64,000 nt of DNA from Cliona cf. orientalis (taxonomy: Eukaryota; Porifera; Demospongiae; Clionaida; Clionaidae), in the NCBI GenBank assembly GCA_963930775.1, contig OZ005699.1, forward strand, positions 1,137,501 through 1,201,500, written 5' to 3'. Positions 1-11,665 of this stretch are shown in pieces. Below the pieces are notes generated by a model. It did not search any database, had not been told where the DNA came from, and saw nothing but the letters and a program-made list of their open reading frames with translations. A program made the position numbers and the translations under genes. How positions within the stretch are numbered: the first letter of the stretch is position 1; each line of letters begins with the position of its first letter.

Positions 1-415
1 CTGTCAATCGAGTTCTCTTGTTGATGTAGTCCAATACGTCTCCACCGTCAGCGATCTCCATCACGATGTAGAGTGCATCATCGGTGTCGATCACGTCGTA
101 GCACTTGATCACATTGTCGTGCACTATCATTCGAAGGGTCTTCACCTCACGCGGGAGGAATTTGTGCACGACATCCCTCGGGGCCTTCTTCTTGTTCACG
201 ATCTTGATGGCCACTCTCCTTCCGTGATTATTCAAATCGATAGCCTTCTTCACTTTCGCGTAGGCCCCCGTTCCGAGAGTCCTTCCCAGTATGTAGCCGT
301 GTTGGTGGAGCCCGTAGAGAGCGTTGGGTGTGCTCGAGGTCCGCTTACCGTGGCCAGCTGCTGTTGTGGTGGTTCTTCCTGAGGAAGGAGGAGGGGGGTC
401 AGGGGGAGAAGACAT
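1..415 (-). CDS. TSSK-like serine/threonine kinase, N-terminal part (cut by window edge)
   Basis: Read on the minus strand from the ATG at 415-413, this gives about 138 residues of a protein kinase that runs off the window. After a Pro/Ser/Thr-rich leader come the glycine loop (LGRTLGTGAYAKVKKA), the VAIKIV lysine, and the FLPRE alpha-C segment with the glutamate that pairs with the lysine. The hinge region reads IVMEIADGGDVLDYINK. FLPRE in this place and the AKVK glycine loop are typical of the testis-specific serine kinase (TSSK) family, which phosphorylates sperm proteins in animals. The catalytic loop lies outside the window, so activity cannot be judged. It is transcribed away from a second TSSK-like gene starting at 808. 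The two are clearly related, but their leaders differ. Confidence 0.85.
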   Translation of the reverse strand, partial: MSSPPDPPPPSSGRTTTTAAGHGKRTSSTPNALYGLHQHGYILGRTLGTGAYAKVKKAIDLNNHGRRVAIKIVNKKKAPRDVVHKFLPREVKTLRMIVHDNVIKCYDVIDTDDALYIVMEIADGGDVLDYINKRTRLT

Positions 416-807
416 GATCAACCTCGAGAAGAACGTCAACTTGAGGTACTTCTTGCAGATATGCTGGACTGTTGATAATATTATGTTCATGATGGGCGCG
501 AGAAGCCGAGAGCTTCTCCTCCTCCCTGCTCCACAGGTATGCTGCGTTGCCTTACATCTCCTTGCGCGGCCGACGCGAAAAGTCATGGCAACCGCCCGAA
601 AGGTCGAAGAGGAGACGCGCGCGCAATATCGGGGCAAGCATTCCGACTCGGTCAAAGTTTGACGATTTTGACAGCAGTTGATAGCCCATCCCGTCTCCTC
701 ATAAGACGCGGTGAGAGGAAGCACAGAGCTACATTTTTCGAAGAAGTGCAATCATAATCACAACCACCAAATCTTCTCAGTCTTCACTCTCGAATCTCGA
801 ACGAAGT
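416..807. promoter_or_regulatory. Shared upstream region between two divergent kinase genes
   Basis: The start codons of two TSSK-like kinases face away from each other across 392 bases. This stretch must hold both 5' leaders and probably a bidirectional promoter. It includes a GC-rich, CG-containing piece around 565-640 that stands out from the AT-rich surroundings. No TATA box is convincing. Confidence 0.45.
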
Positions 808-2992
808 ATGGCCGGAGTTACCAATACCAGATCATCTTCTTCCCGAAACGGCATGGCTGAATACTACAGTTCGCCTTCCATCCCCCTACTATCACACCAA
901 CAGCAGGGAAGACAATTGTACATCAAGACCACGCAACACGAGGTGCCATGTCCCGAGGCCCTCGGCTACACCCAGGGAAAAACACTGGGGAGCGGGACAT
1001 ACGCTAAGGTGAAGGCCGCCTGGTCACCATTCGAGAGGAAAATGGTGAGTATTGCTTGATTTGTACACGAATCGGGTGGATCTGTGGATCTACCGAGATC
1101 TCTCCTTCACTCTTGCACGCTGATGTGGGTGGGGCTGGGAGCCACGCCTCTCTTACCATATTAAGCGATTGCTGTTTGGTAATGGGCGCTATACATACTG
1201 ATGCAGCTGTTCGCATTGACTTTTGGGGTCATTAATTTTTCGCCTAAACCTAAAACTACTCTTAGCCATGCTTTAAATTTTCTTTGATTTATTCTTCAGA
1301 TTGCCATCAAGAATCTCAACAAGGAGGTAGCCACCAAGGAGTATCTCTCCAAGTTCCTTCCGAGAGAGATTGAGGTCCTGCAGGCACTGTCCCATCCCAA
1401 CATCGTCCAAGTGTTTCAGATCATCGAGACAGAGAAGAAAACGTTCATTATGCTTGAGTTAGCAGAGAACGGTGATCTCCTGGACTACATTAACTCGCGT
1501 CACTATCTCAACGAGTCGGAGGCCAGGTTCATCTTCCGACAGATGAGCTGTGGTATTGCCTATTGCCACTCGATCGATATTGTCCATAGAGATCTCAAGT
1601 GTGAGAATATCATGCTCTCCAAGGATATGGATGTAAAGATTGGAGGTATGAATAGTAGCTTTTATCTTTTATATTAAGTACGGGTTTTACTTAGTTAAAC
1701 GTTTACAGAATCATGTACTTTCGATTTTATACTATACTTAATATAATATTATTATGTTATTACCGATTCTTTCAGATTTTGGTTTTGCTCTTCTGACGAG
1801 CAAGAGTTTGTCTACCACTCCTTGTGGCTCCTATAGCTATGCTGCTCCAGAGCTCTTTACCTCTAATGGACTGCCTTATGATGGAAAGAAGGCTGACGTA
1901 TGGAGCCTGTAAGTTTCCTATGCACATTTTCAATTTCCAGAATAGCTATTATAATAATATTATCAGGAGTACATTAGAGTATTATTATACACTGGCTACA
2001 ACTGGATTAGCCTTTGATGTTATTATTTCTCTTTTGATTTCAGGGGTGTGATTCTCTATGCAATGGTGTGTGGCCGGTTGCCCTTTGGTGATGACAGCCA
2101 GATCAGAAAGATGACCAACAGAGAGCTTCACTTCACAAGACCTGTCTCGCACGGTAAGTTAGTTAACTGATACTACAGCAACAGTACTGAGCCTTGCAAA
2201 TTACCTCGATCAGGCATATTACCAATAATATTAATAATGCCTGTTATGTACATTAAAGATGTGATTGTTATTACTCTTATTTCAGAGTGCCGAGTCTTCC
2301 TCAAGGCTGTGCTCAATTTGAATGTAGCGGAGCGTTTTGACAGCACCCAGATCCAGCTGTCAGGATGGGCAGGCATGCAACCAATCACCCGCCCCAGAGG
2401 ATTTGCCCCTCAAAAGTACACCATCGAGAACTGTCTCCCGCAACTGTTACACGGTACTCACCCCCCACCTTCTTTCTCCACGGCTCAGGACTCCGGTTCC
2501 CACTTGGTACTCACATCTCCCTATCCCAGCCTGCAGCCTTTCGCGGCAGCAGGTGGCCATGGAGCTGTGGGAGGAACTCCAATGCAGTATACACCCCCTC
2601 TCACTCCCTTTAGCCCCGTCCATCATCCACACTCCACCCGACAATCCACCTTCTCTGCAGTGCAGCAGAGCAGTGCGGCCACTCCTGGTGAATGGGCTGC
2701 CGGTAGTAGCAGGCCTTCAGTCGGTATTCCAACCATCCCACCTCCTCCGCAGATCATCCAAGGTATCAATCCTCAGCTGCACAGCCACGGGCAATCTTCT
2801 TCGGCTGCCGTAGCAGGAGCAGTGGGAGGAGGAGCTGGCTACACTCCGGTCAGGAGACCACTTGTGGCAAAGATCGGTGCGGCTGGTCGCAAGATTGCAG
2901 ATGCTGTCAAAGGTGTTGGACACGGCAAAGGACACTCATCATCATCATCTAGACATGGATCTGCTGGAAGCAGCAAATCCAATTCCGCTTAA
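808..2992 (+). CDS. TSSK-like serine/threonine kinase with long Ser/Pro tail
   Basis: Five exons (808-1044, 1300-1645, 1776-1908, 2044-2153, 2286-2992), all with GT/AG ends, join into 510 residues. The kinase domain spans about residues 52-315. It has a glycine loop LGSGTYAKV (60-68), AIK lysine 83, a FLPRE alpha-C segment, HRDLKCEN with catalytic Asp177, and DFG at 195-197 formed across the exon 2/3 junction. An APE motif and DVWSLGVILY follow. All catalytic residues are present, so it should be active. HRDLKCEN and FLPRE fit the testis-specific serine kinase family. The last ~180 residues are low-complexity Ser/Pro/Gly/His, whereas most TSSKs end soon after the kinase domain. It lies head to head with the related kinase at 1-415. 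Confidence 0.88.
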
Positions 2993-3545
2993 CTTAATAA
3001 TGTTATTCATTTCTGCTCCTTTCATGCTATTAATTTTTAAGTTGTTGCGGTATGACTTTTGGTGGCTAATTCCATTCCGAGTCTAGTATAGTCTACTAGT
3101 ATAGTATATAGTCCGCTCTTCGTATTACGCAATGCATCCGACCCCACCCACTTGACTTCTATTTCCTGTTTTATGTAATCGGGATTTTCCCAAACAAAAG
3201 GGGGTTAGTGTGTTAGCCACAAATATGGATCGGCTTCGTCTGAGTAGATGTCGAGGGACTTTTTCTTAGGCTTGGGCTATGGCTTTCCCCCTCTTAGCTT
3301 GCTTATGAATATAAAATCTAGCTGTCGCTTTGGTTTGCTTCTAGTTGCTGAAGTATTACTTGTAGTGAGTTGAATGGTGCTACATGATTCGTTCTTGGCG
3401 CTAAACGACCAAGCGAAATTGGTAGGCGCGTTCAAAGAACTAGCAACACCCGACACTGTACTAAGAGAAACAGTCACAAGGCTCTGAACAGCTGTAAGCT
3501 ATATTATAAGAAAAGTAAGCCACTTTTGAATCATAATAAAGCCAA

Positions 3546-4160
3546 ATGTCACTGAGTACTGCTGCCTCAAAAGTTGGTTCGAACCAGCCAAGATTTTCGG
3601 GACATTCTGGACATGGCGTGGCGTATGATCCCTACTATGGCGATATGTTGGACACGATCCAGTACGGCAGCGTGGACGAATCGATCCAGCTCTTCTCGCG
3701 CAAAGGTTACGACGTAAACCTCGAGGTAGAGTACCTTTTCGATGACAGAAAGAAGTACAATGTCACGCCTTTATACTGGGCTGTGAGGCATAGAAAGCCA
3801 AAGTTGTGTAAATTTCTACTCGAGCAAGGCGCCAGGCCGTTTAATAACCTCGTGTTTGAGTACTACCCTCTACATGAGGCGTGTAACCGAGGCTATGGCG
3901 ACGTCCTAAAGGTGTTTATTGAGGCAAAGGTTGATCTAAACAAAACCACACCAGACAGTGACACCCCACTTCACATAGCTTCCATGAGGGGCCATATTGA
4001 GTGTGTCCACCTTTTACTCAAGGCTGGTGCTGATACGAGCATTTGCAACAAAGCTGGACGCACCCCAGTTCAAGAGGCCCTCTACCAACATCAAGATGAC
4101 CTGATCCAGTTATTTCAAGTGTTTGGGGATCCAAGAGGTAAGCCACGGACGCACATGTGA
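3546..4160 (+). CDS. Ankyrin-repeat protein
   Basis: A single open exon of 204 residues. Ankyrin repeats run from about residue 45 to 190. The clearest consensus pieces are VTPLYWAVRHRKPKLCKFLL, YYPLHEACNRGYGDVLKVFI and DTPLHIASMRGHIECVHLLL, each followed by a GA- or DL-type turn. The repeats are a protein-binding surface. The layout (a short head then repeats) recalls ASB proteins, but no SOCS box is visible. A good splice donor (GTAAGC at 4138) lies just before the stop, so the true protein may leave this exon there and continue in exons I could not find. The gene follows the TSSK gene in the same direction after about 550 bases. Confidence 0.75.
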   Translation: MSLSTAASKVGSNQPRFSGHSGHGVAYDPYYGDMLDTIQYGSVDESIQLFSRKGYDVNLEVEYLFDDRKKYNVTPLYWAVRHRKPKLCKFLLEQGARPFNNLVFEYYPLHEACNRGYGDVLKVFIEAKVDLNKTTPDSDTPLHIASMRGHIECVHLLLKAGADTSICNKAGRTPVQEALYQHQDDLIQLFQVFGDPRGKPRTHM

Positions 4161-7100
4161 CACTGTAGATAGCTAGATATGCAAATGTGGTGGGACGCTG
4201 GGCAGCTGTGATAATGTATTTGTATACATGTGAGAGATCAAGACGGTGTGATCTTATTAATAATTTTTAAGTCTGTACATGTTTTGAGTGTGTACATGTA
4301 TGACCATCACCTTGTGTAATTATGTGTACATGTATGTTAGGTAGCTGCATGCGTGTGGTAGATGGTGTCGAAGTGTGAAAGCGAAAGACCCTCCAGACTA
4401 GTTTCTTCGTTTCTTTAGAATTAAGAAAGTGGGTGTACTATAATATTATAGTCTGACTTTAGAAAGAGGCACAGTATGTGTGTTAATTAGCAACCACTTT
4501 GACACTGAAATAACACTGGTCTTTTCCATTTTAGTTTCTCCTTGTTCCTGACAGTTTGAAGACTAATACTAGCTGTTCATTTTAGCCTCATTTCCAGGCC
4601 CTATTACCATCATTTCAATGTGATACTAGTAGTATTATCATACTGACTGTGGATGTAGCTATCTTGATACATGTATGGGGCAGTCTATTGCTAAAATTTA
4701 TTAGTGTCTACTCATTTCCTGTTAAATCATAGTTGCATGTCCTGTTATTGCGTAATGCATCCTACTGTGGCTCAATACTGTGTTTTTATACTTGACCTAT
4801 TAAGTGCACATGTCTCCATGCCACCAGACTGCGCGTCACAAATATAGAAATGTGGTACACAAATTTGTTATAAGCTTTTCCTAATAACGTGGGCAGCGTT
4901 TGCTTGGATTATGATGTCACTGCACATAGATCCAAAACCTCACCACTTGAGCGTACGTTATGGACAAATTTGGTAGGATTGAAATAATCTCAGTCTTGTC
5001 AGAAATGCCAATCGACTTCTGCAATAGTGTCTCTCCCCCTCCCTCTCTTTCTCCCTTTCTCTTTCTTTCTCTTTAAATGCACCAAGTATGGAAATTTCTA
5101 CATACGTATATACATGATATTATAGTTCCTGGAAGGAGTGTTTAGTTCAAAATTTGGTCAACTAGCTCTTAAGTAGTATTACCTGAAATGCCAAGCAGGC
5201 AATTCTCCACAATAGTCTCTCCCTTTCTCTTTCTGATTCTTTCAAAATGTTCCAAGTATGGCAGTTCATAGTTCTCTGGCGTGTTCTGTTTGTCTACTGG
5301 CTGGTTCAGTATACACAATTCCTGCTGACCCTTCCCACACTCAAACGTCAAATCAGCTTCTCTCTCAGTTCCAGATTCCTTTTAAGGCTGAGAATTTATG
5401 TCAACCCATCCCCCTCCCCCTCCCTCCCTCACTTTCTCAGTTCATATTCAAGGCTCAGCTACATGTACATGTACATGTACATATTATAGCCTAGTACATA
5501 TATTATATCTTATGTACATGTACATAATTATACGTACTGTATGGATCCAGAGGGATGGTTGGGGCCTTCACTAACAATTCATTGATGTCTAACTGTGATA
5601 ACAGCCGAACTGTACTATCTAAGTAAACTTCTGGTTTGGCTGTTTCTCTAGTACAGATCATATCAAGCTTCCTATCCTAGCTCATGTACATGTATAGCAG
5701 ATAGAAGGTGGGTATTGAACTGCATATTTAATTATATGGGCTAAGTATATAGTACACGAGTATACTAGTTATTTAGCATACATGTGCATGCATGCATATT
5801 AATTATTCATCCCCAAAGCTGCATGTGAGTACGAGTGTACACATTAGTTATCCTCTCTTATATAACTCACTCATCTGTGGCTGCAGGTGTTCAGATTTAC
5901 CTTATGTGTACTTTAATTTTAAGCTTGGCCAGGTAGCGTGGTTTAGTCATGGGATCTAATCAATCAATCGTAACTTGTCTGTCACCTTTTGATTGGCTTC
6001 TTGGCTTACGAAATCATTTCTGTTGCCTCAAGCTAGCTGTGCTATTACACGCTTAATCTCAATCGGATCTATACTTGTTTTTCTAGTAGAGGTGAATAAT
6101 GTTTTTGAACTACAGTGTACTAGGTAACTCCCTTCTAATTGGATCTATTTTGTTTCACTAGCTACATGTAATTTTGATTCCTTGTTTTTGCCGTTGGCTC
6201 TCAATGCGACACTTGAGCTCTCCAGACTGATAACGTACATGCAGCATAGCATCACTAGGTGGAGTCCATCTCTATAATCTAAGAGCAAAATTGTTTAATA
6301 TTATTATATGGTTGGCTCCCGATGTGACACTTGAGCTCTTAGCCTCGTCTCCAGGCCTTCTGATTGGTGACGAGGCTATTGAGCTCTCTGCTATGGCGTA
6401 GCATAGCGCATGCAGCTAGGTGGAGTCCGTGTCTGTTGATCTGACTGAACTTGTTGACAAACAAGTCCATTGGGAGGCGTCACAATCGCTGTGTAAATAT
6501 TTGCATGGCATGGTCATCGAGACAATGTGTCCCATGGTCCAGGACTTCCCCTTTTGTTTCTTAATAGTATTATAAGGTCCAGCTACATGTATATGTAGAT
6601 GTATCGCTGTGATAAGTATTCTTTCAGTGATAGTACCTAGTATTGTTTTCTTGGTAGTCTCGCCAGACTAGCTAGGCTACAGTAGTACGCTGGACTGGAT
6701 GGAAAGGCTGAGTAATAATTATGCTGCTTGTTTTAGTTATTCCTTCCGCTCTTAAATTGGCTCATTCACATAAAATGGAGGAAGGGTGCTTTAATAATAT
6801 AATAATATAATCTGACACTCAGATCATCCTTTGATGAGCAGATCAGTAAATCCAGTGAACTCTACACTCATCATCCATGGTCCCATGCTTGTGTGCGCTG
6901 ATTCTGATTCCATGGGATAACTATTTCATTGCTGTACTGTATGTAGGTACATGTATGGCAGGCAAACTAGAGCTCATTTGTTGTCAATTCAAAGCAAACT
7001 ACCTCATGCACACAAAACACACACAGTTGGCTATAGACACTATTGTAATACACATTTTGTATGGTTCCTCCTTTTCCTATTTCCCTATCGTTTCCTCCCT

Positions 7101-10100
7101 GTGTTGCTAGATACATCCGTGGTCGGCTATTGCTGTTACAGATGGTGCCCCTCCTTTGTATCGTTTATGCCTACATCAGCAACGTGAGTGAGTGTATAGC
7201 GGACTAAAACGGTGGCGCTCTGTGAACTGAAAATAGCCTCGAGGCTATTATTATCCTAGTAGCTAGGTAGGGTAGGTTGGTTTGAGCTTGCTAGCTAGAA
7301 GGGGGCCGGGCTAGCTGTCTACATCCCACGCTTAATTTCCGTATTAATGACTAGCATACCAGTCATGTGCACGCGCATGCTCAGTGTATGTATGTGTGTG
7401 TGTAGGGGAGAGCTACAGCTATACATAGCTGGCTGCTGAGAGCTCTAAGGTATGTGCTCAGCTTAGCAACGGATTTTTTTGGTGGAGACCACGTGAGACT
7501 GACTGTCTACCCCTCAAGCTGCAAGATGGCGCTGCTAGACTGGATATCTCTCACTCTCTTTCTTCTTTTGGGGCCTCTCCACGAAAGCCAAGAAGCTAAT
7601 AAGGTCCCTTTGTGTAGTTTGAAAGAGGTGAGAGCAGCAAGTTTCAGTTAGTCTGAGGTGGTTTCTCCCCACTAGAGTATGAGTAGCCATGGGTAAGGGT
7701 GCCATTGCTGACAGTTCCCTGGGGATGATGCCAGTGGTAAGTTACTCTAGATTTCAAAAGCTTAAAAGCTTTGTGAGAGAGCTACATGTATGTAGCTGGT
7801 GTAGTAGTAGTAAGAAGCTTGAGGGAGCCTATATATAAGCCACTATAAATACCACCATCAATCAAAGATTTTGTTTAGCCTGTCACCAGCTGAGAAAGTG
7901 AAAGTGCACTCTAGAGTGCAGAGTTGTGGGTGCATGAAATCTGTCAGAGAATCCACAGGATGCTCTTCCTCTCTGTGTAGCCAAACTGTCCCTTGTCTGC
8001 ATGCTCTATAGTATAGATCTCTGACTGTATCATACCCTGAGTAGGTATGCATTGATCAATGTTATGTAAGGCATCTTTAGCCATAAGCGATACTTAACTG
8101 GTGAGGTAACCTTTTAACAGACCCTAATTGGTGGAGACCCTGGAAAAGTTGGGGGGGGTCATGCAGAATTATTGGGAAAAGGCTACTTGACTTAATCATA
8201 TTATGCATCTCTGCAAGTCCACACCTATTATTATAATACCAATTCTGTCAGTATAGTTTTACACATGACACTATGACTCGATACTCTATCATACTGTAGC
8301 TAAGTACATGCATGTACATGTACATGTAGCTGTTGATTGATGGATCTTAGAATATCGATTGGTTATACACATGTATGTACATGTACGTTGCTGTCTGCCT
8401 GAGTTAATTTTTCTGAGAGTGTTTATTAACAGAGTGCGGGCACATGACTTCCTTTGGGCTTTTGGAGATATAGATCTATAGGGAATCATCATGGTAGATA
8501 ATAATATACATGTAGGTAGATGCACATTGATATGATAGATTGAAAGGAAGTCCCTCGATAGCTAAGTGCTTTAACATAATAATGTTATTATTATAGTATT
8601 CTATGATAGATAGACAGGGAGTCCCTAAGTACGATTCAATACACCGTTCGATCCTGTACCGGACTATCCCTCTTTAATCATCCATATCTATCCCATCTTA
8701 TACATTAAAGCCCTGCATTCCCAGAGTTTCAACGCTGCATGCTGAAAACCTTGGAATGGGACCTTGACAGGGGACAATGCATGTATATATATATTATATG
8801 CACGTAGAAAAAGTGACACTGAGAAGCTAGGAATGAGAAATGGGATCTGGGAATGAGACTATACATACGTACATGTGCATTGTGCAGGTGCTGTGAACAG
8901 TTTAGCTTGGGGGGAGAACACCATCCATTATATCTATTGTCAAAGTGATAATGCTATTAAGATATTATTGTTTTATTCCATTATACCTGGCTGGACAAGC
9001 ATGCCTCTAACGACCTTCAGTATTTGTAAAATCCAAAGCAGCTAGATGACTCTAGTATAGCACAAGGCTATAGTTGGCTAGCTTAGGGGGCTGATTGAGC
9101 ACTATGAGCAGGATAACTAGAACTTTCAGAATACTATTGTGCTTACTATTCTGATGGAGTACCACTATAATACAAGTCTGCTTGAGTAGTTAGGTACTTT
9201 TACTAGACAGAGGCACAATAAATATTATTATTTTATAATTATGGAAAATCGAGATTGCTGAAAACTCTCTTGGCAGAGGCCTGTACAGTTTTTAGTAGAT
9301 CCCTTACTCACTTGGTTAGTGGGTAAAAGTTGGTTGGAGATTTTCGATTTTAAGAGGGGTTCCACTGTTCGGTAGTGGATAAACCATTCTCTGAGCCCCC
9401 AACTCTACACTTGCATGTATTTTAAACACACACACACATGTAAACAATACTGTTCTTGTGTAGCTCATATGTCAAGCTACATACTATATACTATAATGCT
9501 GGGAAAATAGTCCCTACTGGGGGAATATATGATATGTACTTGGATGTGTATACAAATCATGGGATAGTAATATAGTCATAAACTATGTATTAAGAAGCAG
9601 GTACTATATAGCTGGTGAGCCTTAAATTAATTTATGGTAGAGACATGGACGTAATATTTGTACACCTCAAACTTTTTTTTTACTCATGTGATTCCCCTAT
9701 TAGTCTAAGAGAGGATGTACAAGTACAAATACAAGCCGCTGAGGTTTGTATAACTTGCTAATTACAATAATAATATGCATGGACAGGTGTGCATTCATTT
9801 TCTTCACCATTCCTCCATTTAGAGTGCAAATCGATCCTCCTAGCTGTGTAAATGTAACTCACCGCATACCGTGTATGTAGGAATTTGTGATTATCATACT
9901 CATTGTGGCAAATATTATTGGTTATGTCTTAACTAGTATAGCGCTGTGCCTAGGCATTCAGTGGTTACTATTGAAAGGCCAAATGCTACTGTTTTGGTCC
10001 ATTCAGCTCCATGGAGGTACAGTACATGTACCTATTGATTTGATACATGCTAGCTGGTGCATGGCATAGCGTCTTCTGTGTAGCTGGTGAGATAATGTTA

Positions 10101-10335
10101 CTTAAACCTTGCCTTGTAAGTGCATGACCAGTGTTTTGAGGGAAAGCCCAGGCCCTTTGTGTGTTCTGAGTGACTGACTGACTGATCGATGACTGACCTG
10201 GCTAGGCTGCCATTGAAAGGGGATCGGGAGTACTTTGATATCAAGTGCACTGCTGCATTCAATGAGGGGTTTTGTTTATCCAGTCAATGGACACAGACCA
10301 CCAGGAAGCTAGGAAGGTACTGTAAGAGCATTGAG
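4161..10335. other. Gene-poor, AT-rich stretch
   Basis: No coding region I can support. It holds scattered TACATGTA palindromes (5459-5524, 8306-8328), short CT-rich patches at 5034-5075 and 5405-5440, and weak exon-like pieces near 7526-7627 and 9881-10015 that are treated as a finding rather than a gene. Open frames here are short and lack family features. Confidence 0.6.
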
Positions 10336-10347
10336 GTCATCGCTATG

Positions 10348-10348
<1 letters not shown>

Positions 10349-10432
<84 letters not shown>
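10349..10432. repeat. (CT)n microsatellite
   Basis: About 84 bases of uninterrupted CT repeats. Leu/Ser-repeat open frames over it are an effect of the repeat. Confidence 0.97.
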
Positions 10433-10436
<4 letters not shown>

Positions 10437-10931
10437 TCCCTCTCTCCCTCCCTCCTTCACTAATTCCCCTCTGCTACATACAGTTCCATTATAAGCTACC
10501 TAGGCCTATAGCTTAGAAAGTACTCGCAGTGTGTACACAACAACTAGCTTATAGTTATTGTGTATACGCGTTCTGTATAATTTAATGTCTCTATTGATGA
10601 TCTCATGATCAGGTGGTGGTACTCTTACATTAATATTTTCCAGGGGAAACATTGACACTACTTAGTTAGCCTAGTGTGGTAGGCCACATCTGATTCAGCA
10701 GCATCATGCAGTCAAATCAGTAGTGATGTTGTAGGTTTATGAATCAGGTGTTTCCTGGATAGATCCCTTCAACTACATATGCTCTAAATTAGTACTGAGC
10801 ACGATGTTATAAAAGCATATATTATACTGAGCACTATATATAATTATTATCGGCTAGATAACAGTGTACTTGATGTACTAAATCCCCTTCATTTGATATG
10901 TTTGGATACTACCGATTGTACATAACTCGCG

Positions 10932-10935
<4 letters not shown>

Positions 10936-10968
<33 letters not shown>
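10936..10968. repeat. (CA)n microsatellite
   Basis: A run of ACAC dinucleotides, slightly broken at its right end. Confidence 0.95.
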
Positions 10969-10970
<2 letters not shown>

Positions 10971-11229
10971 CACACACACTCACATAAGCACATGTTCACA
11001 ATATTAATATTACTAAGCTAGTTAATATTGTATATTACCAAGCTATGAGTTGACTACACTGCTGTGCATCCCAACTACAGGGAGGCAGACTCGGCCTCGC
11101 TCATGCAATAGTGTTTATGTACTCCCATGTGTGGGTGTGGCAGTAACCATTGACTAAGTAAATAAAACTCAGGAAACGGATAATTATTATTAATGATTTC
11201 AGCGCTGCATGACGATCCCAATACAGCAT

Positions 11230-11665
11230 GGTGGGGGTCCGATTGGAACCCCCCACCACCTTGTATTCCAGCAGCAATGAGCCCCCCTTGCTTATTTGGG
11301 CAGTGATTTAATCATCCTTAATTACATGTATATTGGTGGGGGTCCGATCGGAATCCCCCACCACCTTGTATTCCAGCAGTAATGAGCCCCCCCTTGCTTA
11401 TTTGGGCAGTGATTTAATCATCCTTAATTACATGTATATTGGTGGGGGTCCGATCGGAATCCCCTCCCTCCCCCTGCCCATTCAGGCACCGGCTGGTGAT
11501 TGAAATCATCATCAATATTAAGGGGGGGGGGGTTCTGATTGGAATCCCCCCTGCCCATTCAGGCAGCGGTTATTGAAATCACCATCAATATTAATGGGAG
11601 TGGGGTCCGATTGGAATCCCCCCTGCCCATTCAGGCAACGGTGATTCAATCACTGTCATTATTAG
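11230..11665. repeat. GC-rich tandem repeat array
   Basis: Five units begin with a form of GGTGGGGGTCCGATTGGAA at about 11230, 11335, 11441, 11520 and 11594. The first two periods are 105 and 106 bases with almost identical sequence, including GTATTCCAGCAG and TTATTTGGGCAGTGATTTAATC. The last units are 74-79 bases and share CTGCCCATTCAGGCA followed by a GTGATT-like box. Each unit carries G-rich then C-rich runs that could pair into a hairpin. It sits in an otherwise AT-rich region. Confidence 0.85.

Noticed and set aside
2337-2813. Alternative plus-strand frame over the TSSK tail
   Set aside because: It is a shifted reading of the Pro/Ser-rich tail exon. The kinase frame joins in phase through all five exons.
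5459-5524. Regularly spaced short repeats that might suggest a CRISPR array
   Set aside because: They are simple TACATG repeats without unique spacers, in a genome with introns.
10189-10345. Open stretch before the CT tract (reads DREYFDIKCTAAFNEGFCL)
   Set aside because: No clean splice sites or family match, and it continues only into the microsatellite.
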